This document shows positions 1 through 12,879 of a stretch of 64,000 nucleotides of DNA, piece after piece. Source of the stretch: Cristatella mucedo (taxonomy: Eukaryota; Bryozoa; Phylactolaemata; Cristatellidae); assembly GCA_009760855.2 (NCBI GenBank), contig WPIO01000171.1, positions 60,001-124,000 of the forward strand, read 5' to 3'. How positions within the stretch are numbered: the stretch's first letter is position 1; each line of letters begins with the position of its first letter. The position numbers were made by a program, and so were the translations under genes. The notes under the pieces are model-generated. The model was not told the DNA's origin, made no database searches, and saw nothing but the letters and a program-made list of their open reading frames with translations.

Positions 1-1300
1 AATCCTAATCCATGGGCATTAATCACTTTTCCCGGATGTTGAGCATAAATGGAGAATAGCAAGGGATCGAGGACGTTTTTTTAAAGCAGTAAGTAAACTT
101 GGTGATAGTTTGCTAGGCCATCTGTATCCAATATAGAATTTTTAATTTTAAATCAGTCTACTGTATCCAATCCAAGCTATTTAATTGTAAATCAATCTAA
201 TGATTGCTGATTTAAAGAACTTAGGAACGCCTCCTTTTTTAAAGCCTTAAGAATCTTGGTTATGGTAGGGCTAAGTTTTCTTCCAGTTAAGACGACAGAT
301 ATGATGGTATGGAGTCTTCAGGAGACGAGCTTTTCTTAATAGATCCTATTATGGTAGCTAGATGACAAGTAGAAGCATTGAAAAATCTTTCAAGGAGGGC
401 CGCAGGTTGCGATTCCATGACCGCTTTACTCGGAAGGGCTTTACGGATGCACGAACGTGCACAAATTTCTGTAGAAAAAGGCTGAAAACGTCTCAGCCGA
501 GCAGTTAAGACTTGGGGAGTTAACCTCTCAGCATTTTGCAGTAATTTGTTCACTCTTCCAATTCGTTGTGGGTCTGATTTGTAGGACTTCAGTTTTCCAG
601 TGAAAAAGAAGCTCTGCTCTTTATGAGCTTCCCGTAAAAACTCGACCAAAATATTTAAAATCGACTAATCTGCATCAGACCCAAATTTCTTGAAACATTG
701 TTCAAGCTTTTTTAGTAAATTGAAAGGAATATATATAACTCTGTATGCGGATAGAATGTATTAGAGCATGCTTCTCAAGAGCACCCCCGAGTGTCAAGTT
801 ACCTGAATCTGATAGGGTATCGAGGCGGTCGGTCGAGTCTGGGTGATAATCAAGAAGCCCTGCATCACTAAAGGATTTCAAAATCTTTTCTATGCCAATG
901 CTTTTTAATTTAAGTCGCGGTCCAAGTTTGACAATACATATTATGTGCAAGGAAATGGGAACAGTAAACGAGACCGAACGTTGATCTGAAAGGGTCAGCT
1001 AGCACACAGCAAGTTCACTGGGGCAGATATCCTTAGTGATCACTGGATCTTGGATATGGTCACCGACGTTGGCAGTATGATGAACGTGCGGATCAAGCCT
1101 AAATTCTCAAGACTGTCAATGTTTATAGGTTTGTCGACGTAAATATTGAAGTCTCCAGCAATCAGTAACGGCCTCTCGCACCTCAGCATTTTAGCAAGGA
1201 ACTCCAAAACCCCTCCGAAAACAAGTTTAGACAGTCAGATGAGGTTAGATATATCACAACAGTGGGTGGCACTGTCTTTGATAAGGATCTCATTTAACTG
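1..1300 (-). mobile_element. Family B LINE (L2/CR1-like), 5' part, decayed
   Basis: Read on the minus strand, the element runs from an endonuclease region (about 1,300-1,000) through a linker to the start of the reverse transcriptase (75-1), and it leaves the window at the left edge. The endonuclease is shown by the peptide PLLIAGDFNIY at 1,138-1,171, the GDFN motif of APE-type endonucleases. The linker frame at 649-287 contains residues like those before the RT in L2-type elements (VNKLL; SSPEDSIPSYLSS). Positions 1-75 match the minus-strand RT of the family B copy at 23,480-24,860. Stops and frameshifts are frequent, so this is a dead copy. Confidence 0.6.
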
Positions 1301-1394
1301 ATTCGAACGATAGCCCATGCAAAAAGCTGCATATCTTATAGCCACACGATTCACAAACAAAAATTGCAAAGCACCGCCGCACTGAAATTAATGA

Positions 1395-3150
1395 CAGTAC
1401 ACTTGATAAAGCGCCCTCATTGAACTCGATCTCTGTCTAGGTGCTTTACATTATCTGCAGAGGAAACACGATCGAATGGTGAGTGTTATCATGCTTTATA
1501 AGCAACTAGACTAACATGGTAATGGGTGACATGCTCAGGGTCTGCACGCAAGTGTAGTTATTGGCAAAATGAAACACTGTCAGCACACACAAGCACATAC
1601 AAGACAAATCGCAGGGACCCACTAAATTCTGTCAGAAATAGATGCGTTTACTTTTTTAAATATGGCCGTCAGGAGATGCCATTACCAAAGTCGGGAGTAG
1701 TTTCCAAGCTTTAGAACCATACTAACTACAATCATGTTTTCCATATGATTTAAGGGTGTTACTAGGTTTAAGTGAAAAGTTAAATTCCGAAAAGCTGGTG
1801 GTGCCATGCTTAACCAGGTACGGTAGTAGATCTGGCAGGTAAGCTGGAGCCAGAGAATGAACAGACCTAAAAGTGAGCGACAAAACCATGAAGTCGATCC
1901 GTTTCTGGACAAGTGGCCAGTGCAAATCGACGAGAAGTGGTGTGAAGTTGAAACTGCGACGCTCACGACAGAAAAGCCTAGCTGCAGAGTTTGGCATCGG
2001 CTAAAAGAACCTGAATGCACTTGCCAGTACCCAGCAAGCAGTGAACTACGGTAGTCAAGACGGGATGTCACTAATGTATGGACTAACTTGGATGCTGCAT
2101 CCTGTCTCAACGAGGCTACATTTTAGTAATGGGATGTAGCTGAAATTAGGCAAACTTGATTTTGGAGCTGATGTGGTCGCCTAACTTAAGGTCACTTCAG
2201 AACACGACAACTAGATAGATTGCAGACTCAATAGGAAATAGGCTTGCAGAGCCGATTTATCACCGTAGCCTTTCAAGTTTGATTCACACTTGGATTTCTC
2301 ACAACTATTGAGTGAGTTATTATTTATTATATTATTACTATTATATATTATTATTATATTACTATCATTTAGTTATTATTATGTTTTATCTTCATTCAGT
2401 TTTGACACATTTTCTACCATTTACGCATGAACGTCATCAACATATGCAGCAAGGGAGTTGTGGTAATTTGACTTGCCTCTGGTCTCTCAGAGATCAAAGC
2501 AAAAGAAAAACTGAGTGCCATCCACAAAGAAGTGAAAGCCTGAATTGTGCTTGGCAGTAACTTCGGCATGAAGGCGAGTATAAACAGTGAAAAAAAAACG
2601 GATCTAACATGGAGTCCTGAGGTAACCTACATTTCACTGTGTACCTAGGATGATCTATTTCCATGTTCATTAATGCTCTGGAATATTCCACTAAGATAGG
2701 ACGTGAACCATTGTATGTCAGTACCAGGGATGAAAGGCACAAAAGGGCTTGGCAATCGATAGTTTCAACAGCTTCCGAAAGATCGAGTAAAACAAGCAGA
2801 GATACTCGACCCATGTCTGCATTCCTAAGTAGGTCGTTGAACACCCAAAGCAATGCTGACTCTGTGGATTGATTTGCTATACAGCCAGATTGGAACTTAC
2901 TAGCAAGCTTCAAATTTTCAATATATGAGTTCAGCTGGTGTGCCACTACTCGTTACGGTATCTTTGATAGAAATTTTAGAACAAAGACTGCGGCAATTTT
3001 TCAAGTTCTCTTGGTTTAGTTTTGTTTTCTTGAATAGTGGCCTCATTAAAGCTTTTTTGAAAGTCTCTGGGAGATGACCTGAGGCTAATGACATATTAAT
3101 GATGTTAGTCCTGTATGACAGAAGCCTAAACTTAATGACAATAAAAGCTT
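1395..3150 (-). mobile_element. Family A LINE (L2-like), decayed, 5'-truncated
   Basis: The minus strand matches the better copy at 39,897-41,655 along most of its length. The conserved 3' tail lies at 1,395-1,470 and the C-terminal domain at about 1,680-2,110. An AT-rich low-complexity interruption follows at 2,290-2,390. RT fragments lie at 2,494-3,150, where LLVLLDLSEAVETIDC corresponds to the palm-domain LLVLLDLSAAFDTID of the better copy. Multiple frameshifts are present. The RT starts near MSLASGHLPETFKKALMRPL, as in other 5'-truncated copies. Confidence 0.75.
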
Positions 3151-3159
3151 CCACAGCTT

Positions 3160-3950
3160 GCCATCACGTCTAATCCCTATCTAAGATTAGTAGCTGCTTT
3201 CCAAGGTAGCTTGCTAAACCTTTAAGTAGCTCCTTAGTTCTGCGTCAGCTTGACTATGGTATTTCTCTTTTGGATGGGCTACCAAAACAGAAACTAGGCC
3301 ACAGCAGCTGGCAATTAATAGAGCTAGAGGTTAGTTTACCAGTCACAGCAGTTTGAAAAATCGTCTCTTTTCCTAAAAGAGCTAGGATGGCTGCCGGTTG
3401 AACAACAGTGGCAGTGCAAAGTTCTTACGCTCTTGGTTACCACATCACCTTACTTCTCGCCGACCTGCGCTCACTACCAGTCAAGCAACGGATTCACTTC
3501 AAGGTATTGTCACTCAATTTTAGGTCTTCTCATTCTTTGGCTATAGCCTACCTATGTGATCTGTTTCAAGCCCGCTGAACATCGTTCCACCATCTATTCG
3601 GAAACTAACTGTTTACCTATACCTCATAATAACCTCAAATCCTTTGGAAACATTGCCCTTAGTTTTTAAGCTCCCACAGCCTGGAACGCACTCGCAACTT
3701 CCTTCACGACGTCCTAAGACTTGACCACATTTAGAAAGAAATTATAAACGCGCGTATTCATGACATCATTTATTGGGTCCGTGTGATTTATCGTATATGT
3801 GCTTATGAGTACTGACACTGATGCAAGCAGCCACTAACCGAACTTGCATGCCGACCCTGTGCTTGTCAAACTAACCTTGTTGTTTCCTTTTTTTATTTAG
3901 CCTGTTACTATTAATCATTCTATCGTGCATTGTATGTAAAAATAAAAAGT
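3160..3950 (+). mobile_element. Composite family B / family A LINE 3' fragments
   Basis: The plus strand first carries a family B C-terminal stretch (about 3,160-3,440, ending around ELGWLPVEQ). At about 3,441 it changes to family A sequence of the equivalent region (Leu-Ala-Asp-Leu, then QSSNGFT in a shifted frame) and runs on to the family A 3' untranslated region. Both parts are badly frameshifted. The switch falls at nearly the same alignment position in the two families, so it is either a chance of two truncations or a template switch. Confidence 0.5.
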
Positions 3951-3999
3951 GGCTAGAAATATATTGAGTTGGAAACATTGGTAAATCACAGAAGCACAA

Positions 4000-5275
4000 T
4001 GCCAATATGCTGCTGCAAAGTTCAACCGTCTCCATAATGCCTCCAGCTTAGCTCCTGATCTAGTGACCCGCATCAATATCTAGCTGACCACTTCTCTAGC
4101 TTTTTTGTCAACATGATAGACAAGATTAGGGATTTCATCCGTGTAAGATGGCAGCACTCACATTGACTCTCGCCTCTCTATTCCATGCAGCATCTCATCG
4201 CCTACATTCAGAGAGTTCACTAGTGATCTCATCCTGAAATTAATATCTTAATGAAAGAAACCAACTAGTCCTCTTTATCCTATTCCTACTCTCCTTATTC
4301 TGCAATGCATTGATATGTTTCCGTACGTTACGAACATCTGAAGTTTCATTAGCCTCAGTTAATGTTCCTGCAATTTTTAAAAGGCTGTAGTCAGACCAAA
4401 ACTCAGGAAAACACGACTAGATCAAGTCAATTTGAGCAACTTCCGCTTATTTTTTCTTCAACCATTTCGATCAAAGACACTGGAACACGTCATGACTGAC
4501 AAGCTGAACTGATATGTTAAAACTTCAAACCTTGCTCCTACATTCCTTTCAGGTTTGTATGGTTAATTAATAAAAATATTCAGCATGATTGTGGGTGTGC
4601 AACCTGTTATTAGTAAATGTTAACTTAGGTATAGTATCTCTATTTTATGTTCAATCTTTGGAGGATCATAAAGTCATTCTTCACTGCCTCTCATCTTGCC
4701 TAGGCATCACTGGCACTGCATTGCAATGGTTCTGTGTCTAGCTCAGTGGTAACCACTAAAGTGAGGATTGATTGTCTGAAGATCATCTTACGAACCTCTG
4801 AAATATGAGGTACACCTAGGCTCCGCGATATTTCTCGTATATTTCACTGCTTACACTCTCCCTCCACTCGATGAGAGTGAGAGGAAAATTCTAGGTTTTC
4901 ACTTTTAAGCAGATTAAACTCAGTCATCTTCACTTTGATCTTAACCAGCCCTCCAGCTCGTCGAATTCTTTCAACTATCTTGCAGCCTGTATTGATAACA
5001 TCTGCACATGGATGGCAGCACACATTCCTAAATTGAACGAATGTAAAACCAACTTACTACGTATGGGCAAGGGAAGTGTGATTTGCAAATTGGGAAGATT
5101 AAGGCTTCAGCTTGGCTCTGTCAACATATCTCCTATTACATTTGCATACAATCTTGGTTTCATATTCCAAAGTTACCTTTCATCAGACGACGGCATCAGC
5201 TCCACAGTCAAGTCGGCCTATTTTCAGATACACGATATTGCTAAAAAATGCTAGCTTGTTTAGACAGGGATACGA
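4000..5275 (+). mobile_element. Family A LINE, decayed linker and RT
   Basis: The sequence begins in the linker before the RT (compare 21,840-21,960: cacgctcccaggttagctcc and agatagacaagatcaggg). It runs through a degraded RT into the region after the catalytic motif, where an 80-residue frame at 5,012-5,254 (LNECKTNLLRMGKGSVICKL) matches [20 protein letters not shown] of the better copy. The YADD region is not readable in one frame. The copy lacks the C-terminal domain and the 3' tail. Confidence 0.6.
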
Positions 5276-5960
5276 AAGCTAAAAATTAAATTTAAGCCTG
5301 AAAAGATTTTCTATGCAACAATCTCAGGACCCTACACCTCTTCGTTCAGTCGGGAGCTTCAAAGCAAAATGCATGGAAGAAACTTACCTATCAAGCTGCA
5401 CAAAATAGACTTGATCAATCTCCTTCCAGAACTCGGATAGGAGAATGATGCAATCTTTCATAGCAGTAACGGCATGCTACTAAACCTAACGAAAACTAAA
5501 CTTGGACGTTCTTGTTAACTTTCAATTTTTTATCAGTACATAGGGATGTCACGTACCAATTGCACGATACACTTCGTGAATTAATGTCACGTCAGAGATG
5601 ACGTCACAAAGTGGTACTTATTGTGACCACTGGTAGACTTAAGCTCAGGCTTAAACCCGTTCCTACATGCAACTAGACGATCCACTTAAAGCTAGACGAA
5701 AGCTGGCATGTAACTAACTGGTATCAACTTTATGCCTAAGACACGCCAGCTACGTTTACCAACAACACATAAGGTGAGACAATACCTTGACCCCTGCTCG
5801 TTATCAAAGTAATTAGCTCCCTCCCGCGGGAATTTTGTAATTTCATCCGAGCCTTTCGCCGAAAACTTCTCGTTACGTTTTTACAGACAATTTTTTTAGG
5901 ACAACTGCAATTTCTACGTGTACCTACCAGAATTATTTTAATATAAAAATATAATTCCTT
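5276..5960. other. No gene or repeat recognised
   Basis: This AT-rich stretch has only short chance frames, no splice-supported coding sequence, and no clear match to the LINE or SINE families seen elsewhere in the window. Confidence 0.4.
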
Positions 5961-6091
5961 TATATAGCACCTCAACGTAACTTAATCTCTTTTCAGATTC
6001 TTCAATTATGCCTCGGGGCTCGAGCCCACGACCTCAGCCACACCTTGATCGGGGCGAGAACCTCAACCGCTGGACCAAACCAGCTCGGCGA
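5961..6091 (-). mobile_element. SINE B (tRNA head plus family A LINE tail)
   Basis: Read on the minus strand, the copy starts at CGCCGAGCTGGTTTGGTCCA and has an A-box-like GGTTGAGGTTCTCG. It then has a B-box-like GGGCTCGAGCCCCGAGGC, and it ends in a diverged copy of the family A LINE tail (GAGATTAAGTT...GGTGCTATATA). The layout matches the copies at 9,424-9,558, 18,118-18,215 and 20,774-20,925. Confidence 0.7.
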
Positions 6092-8489
6092 AACAGATTA
6101 ATACTTCCAGGCTACAGGGAATAATTTAATTTACTGTAACACAGCCCCTGCAAGAACCGACCCACTTGTTACAATTAAATAATCTAATCACAGCCATGTC
6201 AGGTAGCTTTGTGTGCCAGCACACACAGTGCAGTCAACCTAGTGAAAGGCCAAAGCTCTGCACTGTAGTGACCGGGCACACTGACTGGTTCGCATGAAGT
6301 CCCTTACTGTACAACGCCTAAAGACCCGCACCTCGAAATAAGAATCAAATAAAGACATGAAACCTGATGTTCTGCACGTAGTACTGCCGACATGACGGCA
6401 ATTAGAAAAGGCTCGCGTACTCACCTGTCTAATCATGTTAACATGAGCAGGTGACTTCCAGCTGACCCGTTAGCGGTCTTATATCTGCTCACGCCATGAG
6501 CTTGGGCTTACTGACCAGCACGCTATGACTCTAAGACAGCGACTGCGGTCAGGTCCATACGTTCAATGGTAACTCGCTCATAAATCATGCAATAATCTCG
6601 TTAGTCATGAATCGCAACTAGCTCTGCTGCCAAGACTCGGCTTATCGTATGTATTTAATAAGCGGATCGGATTTATTTAAGTCGTCCGGTTGCAGTTATT
6701 AATCAAGGTTTAGCTGTCAAACTTATAGTCTACGTTAATGGGAAATTGCAATTCAGAGCATGCAGCTGCTGACGTACCTCGCAATACGAAGAGCGACAGT
6801 CTCTTTGCGGAAATCAGCCCAAAAAGTGCCCCCATGTACGGCGCATTCGGTTGTATTGGCCTGGAACTATCTGTTAAATTGGAGGCTATTCGCAGAGAAG
6901 GTAAATAGTGCGAAAACCTGACTGCAGTTTATAGCTCCTGAAGTGAACTTAGTTCCGACCATTAACACAAGCCGCAGTCCTCGAGTCCACGAACTCGGTC
7001 AGAAAATATAATATTTTCATTGAGGTAGGGCAAACAAAAGTGGTCTAAACCGGCACAAGAAGCGTATTTTTGCTAAACGTTGGCCGTCGGCTCCGTATTT
7101 TCGCAATAGTTTGTTGGCGTGCAGACCTCATCAGACTCATCGGTGGCTTGACGAACGACAGGAAGGTATTAGTTGTCCAGCGTGAGTTTCTAGCACCAAG
7201 GCTGAGAAGCAGCGAGCAAAAATATCACAGACGTGCACCCTAGTGTAGGCAGAGCGGCTGAAATTCGATATGTCAAGCTGAGCGTCGCCTAGCCCCGGAA
7301 GGGCAAAGTCTGAGTCAGCTCCCAGAGGCCCGACAACCGGAACTGGGGACGGCCTGCTCTTTCACTTTCGGCAAACCTCTTAACTGTAGTGGACGTCGTC
7401 TCTGACTATTCAAGCAGTTAAGAATCTAGCGAGATCTTTGACGGCGTACGCTTTCGCTCTTGGGACGGAGCCGGTGCAACAATGGCTGTCTGGAAGTCGA
7501 TTGAGCAAGTGACACGACTGTTCGAGTTTCGGCTTTATCCCAAGCTCTTATAGTTTACTGTGTGTAGGATCCCCCCGTGTAGACTCGCCTAATCCCCTTT
7601 GTGTAGTGCATGCGATATCATAACGAGGTTTAACCAGACGGCCGTTCGTGTAGTCCTACCTAGCTCGGTGGTGTTTCGAGAGGCAGTGTAGCCTGAGAAT
7701 GGGGGCGGGCTTGGTATGAAATAACCCCTACTCCTTGATCTCGGCTACATTTTTCCGACATTTTCAGTGACGAACATTTTTACAACATTGTCATACATTT
7801 GCGGAGTATTTTTACATGCATTGTTTTACTTTTATGGCATGTGCATAGATAGTGACCAAAACACATCGCTAAGCCATGCGGTAAAGGAGTCGGTGTCGCA
7901 TTTTGAAAACTCTTGTCGGGACAGTCGGTTCCTTCTCTTGGCTTGGGTAGCCAAGCTCAATACATTCATTAGATAATATATAACACAAGTTATTTTTCGT
8001 AGTTCAGTCACTTCCTGATGGTTTGGTCCTCCTCAAATGCTCAGCACTGTCAACATGAAACGGTTGAAGTGCCAGTAGCTGCTGCTCCTGGCACTTCCTC
8101 CCTGGAGGAGCTTCTTCGTTTGCCAACCTTTAGCTGAGTGCCTAACTGACCTCTAGCACTTTGGAGAACTTAACTTGAATGCGCTTACACACGAAGCATT
8201 AAGCCAGTAGCTGACCATGTCGTAGCATTTGCTCACTGCGCTTTCAAGCGTATCTAAAACCGATCGTTTTATCCAGGTCAATTATTCTTCATTTACTAAT
8301 GTTACAGGAACTTTCTCATTTTCATGGTTTGACATGCTTTAACTCCAGCTATTGAACGGGGCCTTTCTCGTAGTTATTTAAATTACTTCTCAGCCAGATT
8401 TAACGATGTAACACGCAAAAGCTGTGCTTCACGCCGTGCCAAGCTATGGCACCAGTTTTAGCCTCTTCTAGCCCTCTGCTACTCTAGGG
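6092..8489. other. Unassigned intergenic DNA
   Basis: No coding region, RNA gene or well-preserved repeat could be supported here. Around 6,970-7,000 a short SINE-like piece (GTCCTCGAGTCCACGAACTC, minus strand) is visible. The short open frames at 6,239-6,436 and 7,767-7,976 have no recognisable domain and look like chance. Confidence 0.4.
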
Positions 8490-8840
8490 GCACCCAATTA
8501 ACGGTTCCATTTCTCAACTTCAAACCGTTGGCAAAGGAAATTAATGCTCTGCACGTCCTAGACTGTGGAACTTTAACCAACGATTATTATGTAACGACAT
8601 ATACTCTGCTGCTGCCTATTACGGCACATCTTTCTAGCCGTCCTGAGCTGTTTCTCCCATGCTCGCACTCAATCGCAATTGTGACTCAGTTATGCTTTTA
8701 CCTTTCTTCTTTGTTTTGTGCTTAGAGGTCGGTTGGCTTTCGAATGAAGGTTAGATTTTGTGTGTGCTATAGAGATCTCTCCTATGTAAGTCCCACATTG
8801 TCTTTGCGGCTTTATGGAGTTCCAGACTGAGAGAGGATAA
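8490..8840 (+). mobile_element. Family B LINE 3' end, decayed
   Basis: The plus strand resembles the C-terminal part of family B at 23,972-23,493 (minus strand). The shared order is an ACGGTTCCATTTCT segment, a 'LDCGT' segment (LQVLDCGTCFHNSYATTTTLLLPTMAH in the other copy, here LHVLDCGTLTNDYYVTTYTLLLPITAH), then the terminal cysteine-rich stretch. Frameshifts make it non-functional. Confidence 0.6.
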
Positions 8841-9150
8841 CGTTTGCTACAGGATTAAGATTTTGATAATTTTTGCATCAAGTGGAAAATCTCACACGCT
8901 TCTGAATACATGTTCGGTGCAGCAATCGCTCAAGTTATCGGGATGAATCTTCCTTTTTCAGTCAAAAATGGCTGCAAATAATCATTTTTGAACTGCCTCA
9001 CGAAAATTTAATATCGAAGTTCTACATGAGTGAATGTTTATATTTATAAAAAATGTATCTATGAAAACTTCAAGCCAAGTGCAGTGATTATGGTGCTGTC
9101 GAGGACAACCAAAGGAATGGCCACTGCATAATTTATTTGTGCCATACCAA

Positions 9151-9324
9151 GTAAATAAATAAATCCTAGCTGATTAAAAGCCTCTGTTTGTACAGCGACA
9201 GAAGGTCCTTTACGGCTATCACCACAGCTCGCAGTGGCGATAAAGGATCGCCCACCGCAGGAATCGAACCCACGACCTCGTGACCGACGTCGTGAAAGCA
9301 ACCACCTTAACTAGTGTAGGGCAA
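9151..9324 (-). mobile_element. SINE A (tRNA-derived)
   Basis: The minus strand carries a perfect B box GGTTCGATTCC (9,260-9,270) and the same order as the plus-strand copies at 26,231, 46,345 and 50,925: a long CACGACCTCG/CGACGTCGTG hairpin, the B box, CTGCGGTGGGCGATCC, TATCGCCACTGC and GTAAAGG. It ends in an A/T-rich tail at 9,151-9,170. The A box is diverged in this copy. Confidence 0.8.
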
Positions 9325-9423
9325 CCAAGTCCCCCGCCGCAACATTAGTATCACGCATCGTGGCTTAATATGCCAGCTATCTGGTGCTTCAGAAGAAATA
9401 CAGAAAACCTTATTCATTTGTAC

Positions 9424-9558
9424 AGTGCCCTTACAGAACTTTATCTCTATCCAGGTACTTCCCGTGCGTTTTACGGGGCTCGATCCCACGACACCAGTCT
9501 TCAAATAAATTCACCTTGACTTTGATCAAGGCGAGCACCTTAGCCACTGAGTGAACCC
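9424..9558 (-). mobile_element. SINE B copy with a short internal insertion
   Basis: On the minus strand there is a tRNA-like head (AGTGGCTAAGGTGCTCGCC as A box region; GGGATCGAGCCCCG as B box region) followed by the family A LINE-like tail (GATAAAGTTCTGTAAGGGC). Compared with 20,774-20,925, about 20 extra AT-rich bases interrupt the segment between the A and B boxes. Confidence 0.65.
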
Positions 9559-10104
9559 AGAGAAGCAATCAAAAGGCTACATTGAAATGTGGACAAACAT
9601 GAGAACTGACCCCAGAGATAAATCCACGAGAAAATATGGGGGAGAATTTCACAATGAACGAAAGCTGTTCTAAGTAAGTGAGATAATTTCTGCCGAGCAA
9701 TGCAAGTCAGTTTTGAAAGCATTTAACTTGTTGATTAGAGGGCCAAGCGACTTGAAGCAAGTGAATTTGAAAAAAATTCCATTTTATGCTACCAAGCATG
9801 CCGCAATAATTAAAACTTGACCCGAAAAGTTTAAGTTAAGCTCTTCCTAATAATGGCTGCATTTTCATAAACTTAAAATTCCGTGCCTTCCGATAATTAA
9901 TATTCCATAAAGCTTCGTAGGGATCACTTCGTAGAGCGATGTCATGTTTCTTTATGTAGCTCCGCAAAGCCACAACAAGATCAAGAGCCGGCAAAGATGC
10001 AATAAAACTTTCTGTAGCTGCCTCAAAGCGTGTCGAAGCTGCTTACCCTAACGCATGCCGCAGCAACCAGGCCTAATAATGAGCCATACACAGAAATTCA
10101 TAAT
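9559..10104. other. Unassigned intergenic DNA
   Basis: AT-rich sequence without a supported gene or a repeat I can match. Confidence 0.4.
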
Positions 10105-11285
10105 GGCAGCACTAATAACAATACATTTGATATAGTACCCTTAGAGAACTCGCTCTGTTTTTAGTAACTTTGCCTTTGCTGAAAAGGAAGCACAAGCGAA
10201 TAGTTAATAAAAGCTCAAAGACAACTAGCTCAATATGGTTAGAGGTGATATGCACAGTGTCAGCATGCGCGTATGGTTGCTGGCAGCATCCACAGTGTCA
10301 GCACGCGAAAGCATGTAAAGAACGGATCACATGGACCAAGTAAATGCTGTAATAAGTAGCTGCCTTTTCAGTTTCTTTTTAAATGCGGTCAAGTCAGGGG
10401 ATGTCGTGACACAAGTAGAAACTGAGTTTCAGGCTATGAGAGTACACGAACTAAAGATGGGTGTCCCAAGGATTTGAGGTTCGTACGAGGTATAGGTAAA
10501 CAATTAGATTCAGAAAATCGGGTGGTGCAATGCGCGATGGGAGAGCAGATCTGCTAGGTTGGCTGTTGCCAAAGAATGAAGAGACCTAAAAGTGATTGAA
10601 AAACCATGAAGTCGATGCGTTGCTCGACTGGTAGCCAGTGCATGTCGGCGAGAAGTGGCAACTGCGACGCTCATGACTGACATGCCCTAGCTGCGGAGTT
10701 TTGCACCTGCTGTAAGCACCTGAATGCACAAGCCGGTAGACCAGTAAGCAGTGAGTTATAGAAGTCGAGACGGAAATTTACAAATTCACGGACCAATTTA
10801 GATGTGGTATCCTTATCTAATCAAGCCCGAATTTTAGCAATGTTATGTAGCTCAAAGTAGGCAGACTTTGTTGTGGAGCTTAAGTGGTCGTCCAATGAAA
10901 GTTCACTTTGGGGCATGACACCTATATTTCGTGCAGATTTAACAAGAGATATGCTGGTAGAGCCGATTTTGAGCGTTAATCTTCCTAATTTCTGAATCAC
11001 ATTTGGTTTGCCCATAACTAGTAAGTTGGTTTTCGCATCATTCAATTTAGGAAACATTTCTGCCATGCTTGTGCGGATGTCATCAATACATGCAGCCAAA
11101 GAGTTGAGAGATATCGACGTTCTGGAGGATCAAAGAAAGGTCAACGTGAGTGACATCCGCATAGAAGTTAAAGCCAAGGTTTCGCCTGGCGATCACATCG
11201 GCAAGAGGCAGAATATAAACCATGGAAATAGCTGGACCAATCACAGAGCCCTGAGGTACCCGATACTTCGGTGGTTCGTCGGATG
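10105..11285 (-). mobile_element. Family A LINE, decayed 3' half
   Basis: The 3' tail is at 10,105-10,180 (AGTACCCTTAGAGAACTCG), followed leftward-to-rightward by the 3' UTR, the C-terminal domain and the region after the RT catalytic site. A 92-residue minus-strand frame at 10,821-11,099 ([20 protein letters not shown]) is closely related to the 40 kb copy. RT residues fade out near 11,285. Several stops interrupt the C-terminal domain. Confidence 0.75.
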
Positions 11286-11291
11286 ATTTGT

Positions 11292-11430
11292 CTTTATTAT
11301 TATTATTATACTATCGTATTTGTACAATAATAATGATCCATTTAATAAAGCGCCCTCAAAGAACTCAATCTCTTTCTTGACACTTTACATTTGCTGCAAA
11401 GGATGCACTGTCGAACGGTAAGTGGTCACT
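11292..11430 (-). mobile_element. Family A LINE 3' end only
   Basis: An (ATT)n tract is followed by the family A tail on the minus strand (TTAATAAAGCGCCCTCAAAG, then CACTTTACATTTGCTGCAAA). Only the last 110 or so bases of the element are present, a strongly 5'-truncated insertion. Confidence 0.7.
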
Positions 11431-12179
11431 ATCACCATTTTCAGCTTAATGTCGGAAGAACTCAAAACAACAGATTCGAAAAACTGTTTAGAGGGGATAG
11501 CAAATGGCTTGAAGTATAAGGATGAGCAAGTTTTAACCGCGACTGATCTACCCGTTTTGATCGATCTACGGGTATGAAAAAACGAGAATTCCGCGTGGTG
11601 TTTGTCATTTGTATGCGGGCTGCTAACCAATATAAGTCAGATCTCGGTCAAGACAAGCAAGTCAAGACCTTTTTGAGTACTAATATCATTTATTATCAGG
11701 GTTTTATTGCACACTAAGCTATAGTTCCAAAGACAAGAGTTAAAAAGGGCCGCCAGGGTTATAGCACGCCAGGCAAATCCTAAGTTTTTCCGTGAAATTT
11801 ACTGCAGCACTTGAAAGTGAGCGGGCTGGGTGGTTTGAGACGATGCTGGGAATACCAAACGAGCCTAAACAACAGCTACCGTCTGCCTCTGGCGTCCACA
11901 GCTTTTACTTTTGACTGAGCAATCTACTATACAACTTTAGTTGGCATCTACATGTCTAGTGCGGCGTTAATGGTACATGTATAATTGGTAAGACGGTCCA
12001 GCCATGCATACGATGGATTACACAAAGTGTAAAAGTAAACTAACCTAGTGTGCCATCGAAGTTCACCAATGACGCGTAGGTATTTTGCAGTTGGAATAGG
12101 TAGGGAGGCTAACTGATCCAGGCTATTGGAGGTCGCCTTCGACAGATGCGTAAATTTTGAAAACTTCGTTAAGAAGACT
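11431..12179. other. Unassigned intergenic DNA
   Basis: No gene is supported. The minus-strand frames at 11,385-11,630 and 11,948-12,187 are short and carry no recognisable motif; the second overlaps the start of a family B element. Confidence 0.35.
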
Positions 12180-12870
12180 GATTCCACAGCTCACTATCAC
12201 CTCCGATCTCTGTGTAATTTTATTAACTGTCCCAAATGGTGGCTTTAAAAACTTACTAGTTCTGTCTCGGCTAGAATATGTTATTCCCTTTCGGCTCGGC
12301 TACCAGCAAGAGCCACTTGGCTACTGCAGCTGGCTATGAATATGGCTGCAAGGCTAGTTTGTAAATCCCAGAGGTTTGACCAAGTGTCTCCTATGCTACA
12401 AGAGCTACGATGGCTGCCGTTGGATTAATGGATATGGAGCGAAGTTTTTAACTGACCCACAGTGCCCCGCCACGGCTTAGCTCCTCTATACCGAGTTGAA
12501 CTGCTGCACCTGTTTCAGCTTCCTCGTGCCTTCAAGTGTTGTATGGACAATAAATTAGCTGTTCCATTCCTCCACTTAAAGGCTGTTGGCGACAGAAGCT
12601 TTTGCACTGCAGGTCTTGGACTGGGGAACTCACTTTCGCAATTCTTACGCAACGACAACTAAACTCCTGCTGCCCCCTACGGCACAACCTTGCTGGCCGT
12701 CCTAAACTGCTACTTTCCAGCTACTCACTTCCTCAACTGCCCTCACGACTCAGCAACGTTTCTCACTTTCTATTTGTTGAGTGAGATCAAGTCTGTTGGC
12801 TACCAAATGCGTACAGAAAGCCTATTAGGCTGTGAGTGCGCTATATAAAGCTTATCACCCACATAATCTT
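12180..12870 (+). mobile_element. Family B LINE 3' third, decayed
   Basis: The plus strand follows the family B C-terminus (ISRLEYVIP, then LVCKSQRFDQ, then HGLAPLYRVELLHLFQ and FLHLKAVGDRSFCTAG), each piece in a different frame. The 3' end resembles the complement of 23,500-23,560 (GTCTGTTGGCTACCAAATGC). Confidence 0.65.
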
Positions 12871-12879
12871 TGTGGCTTT

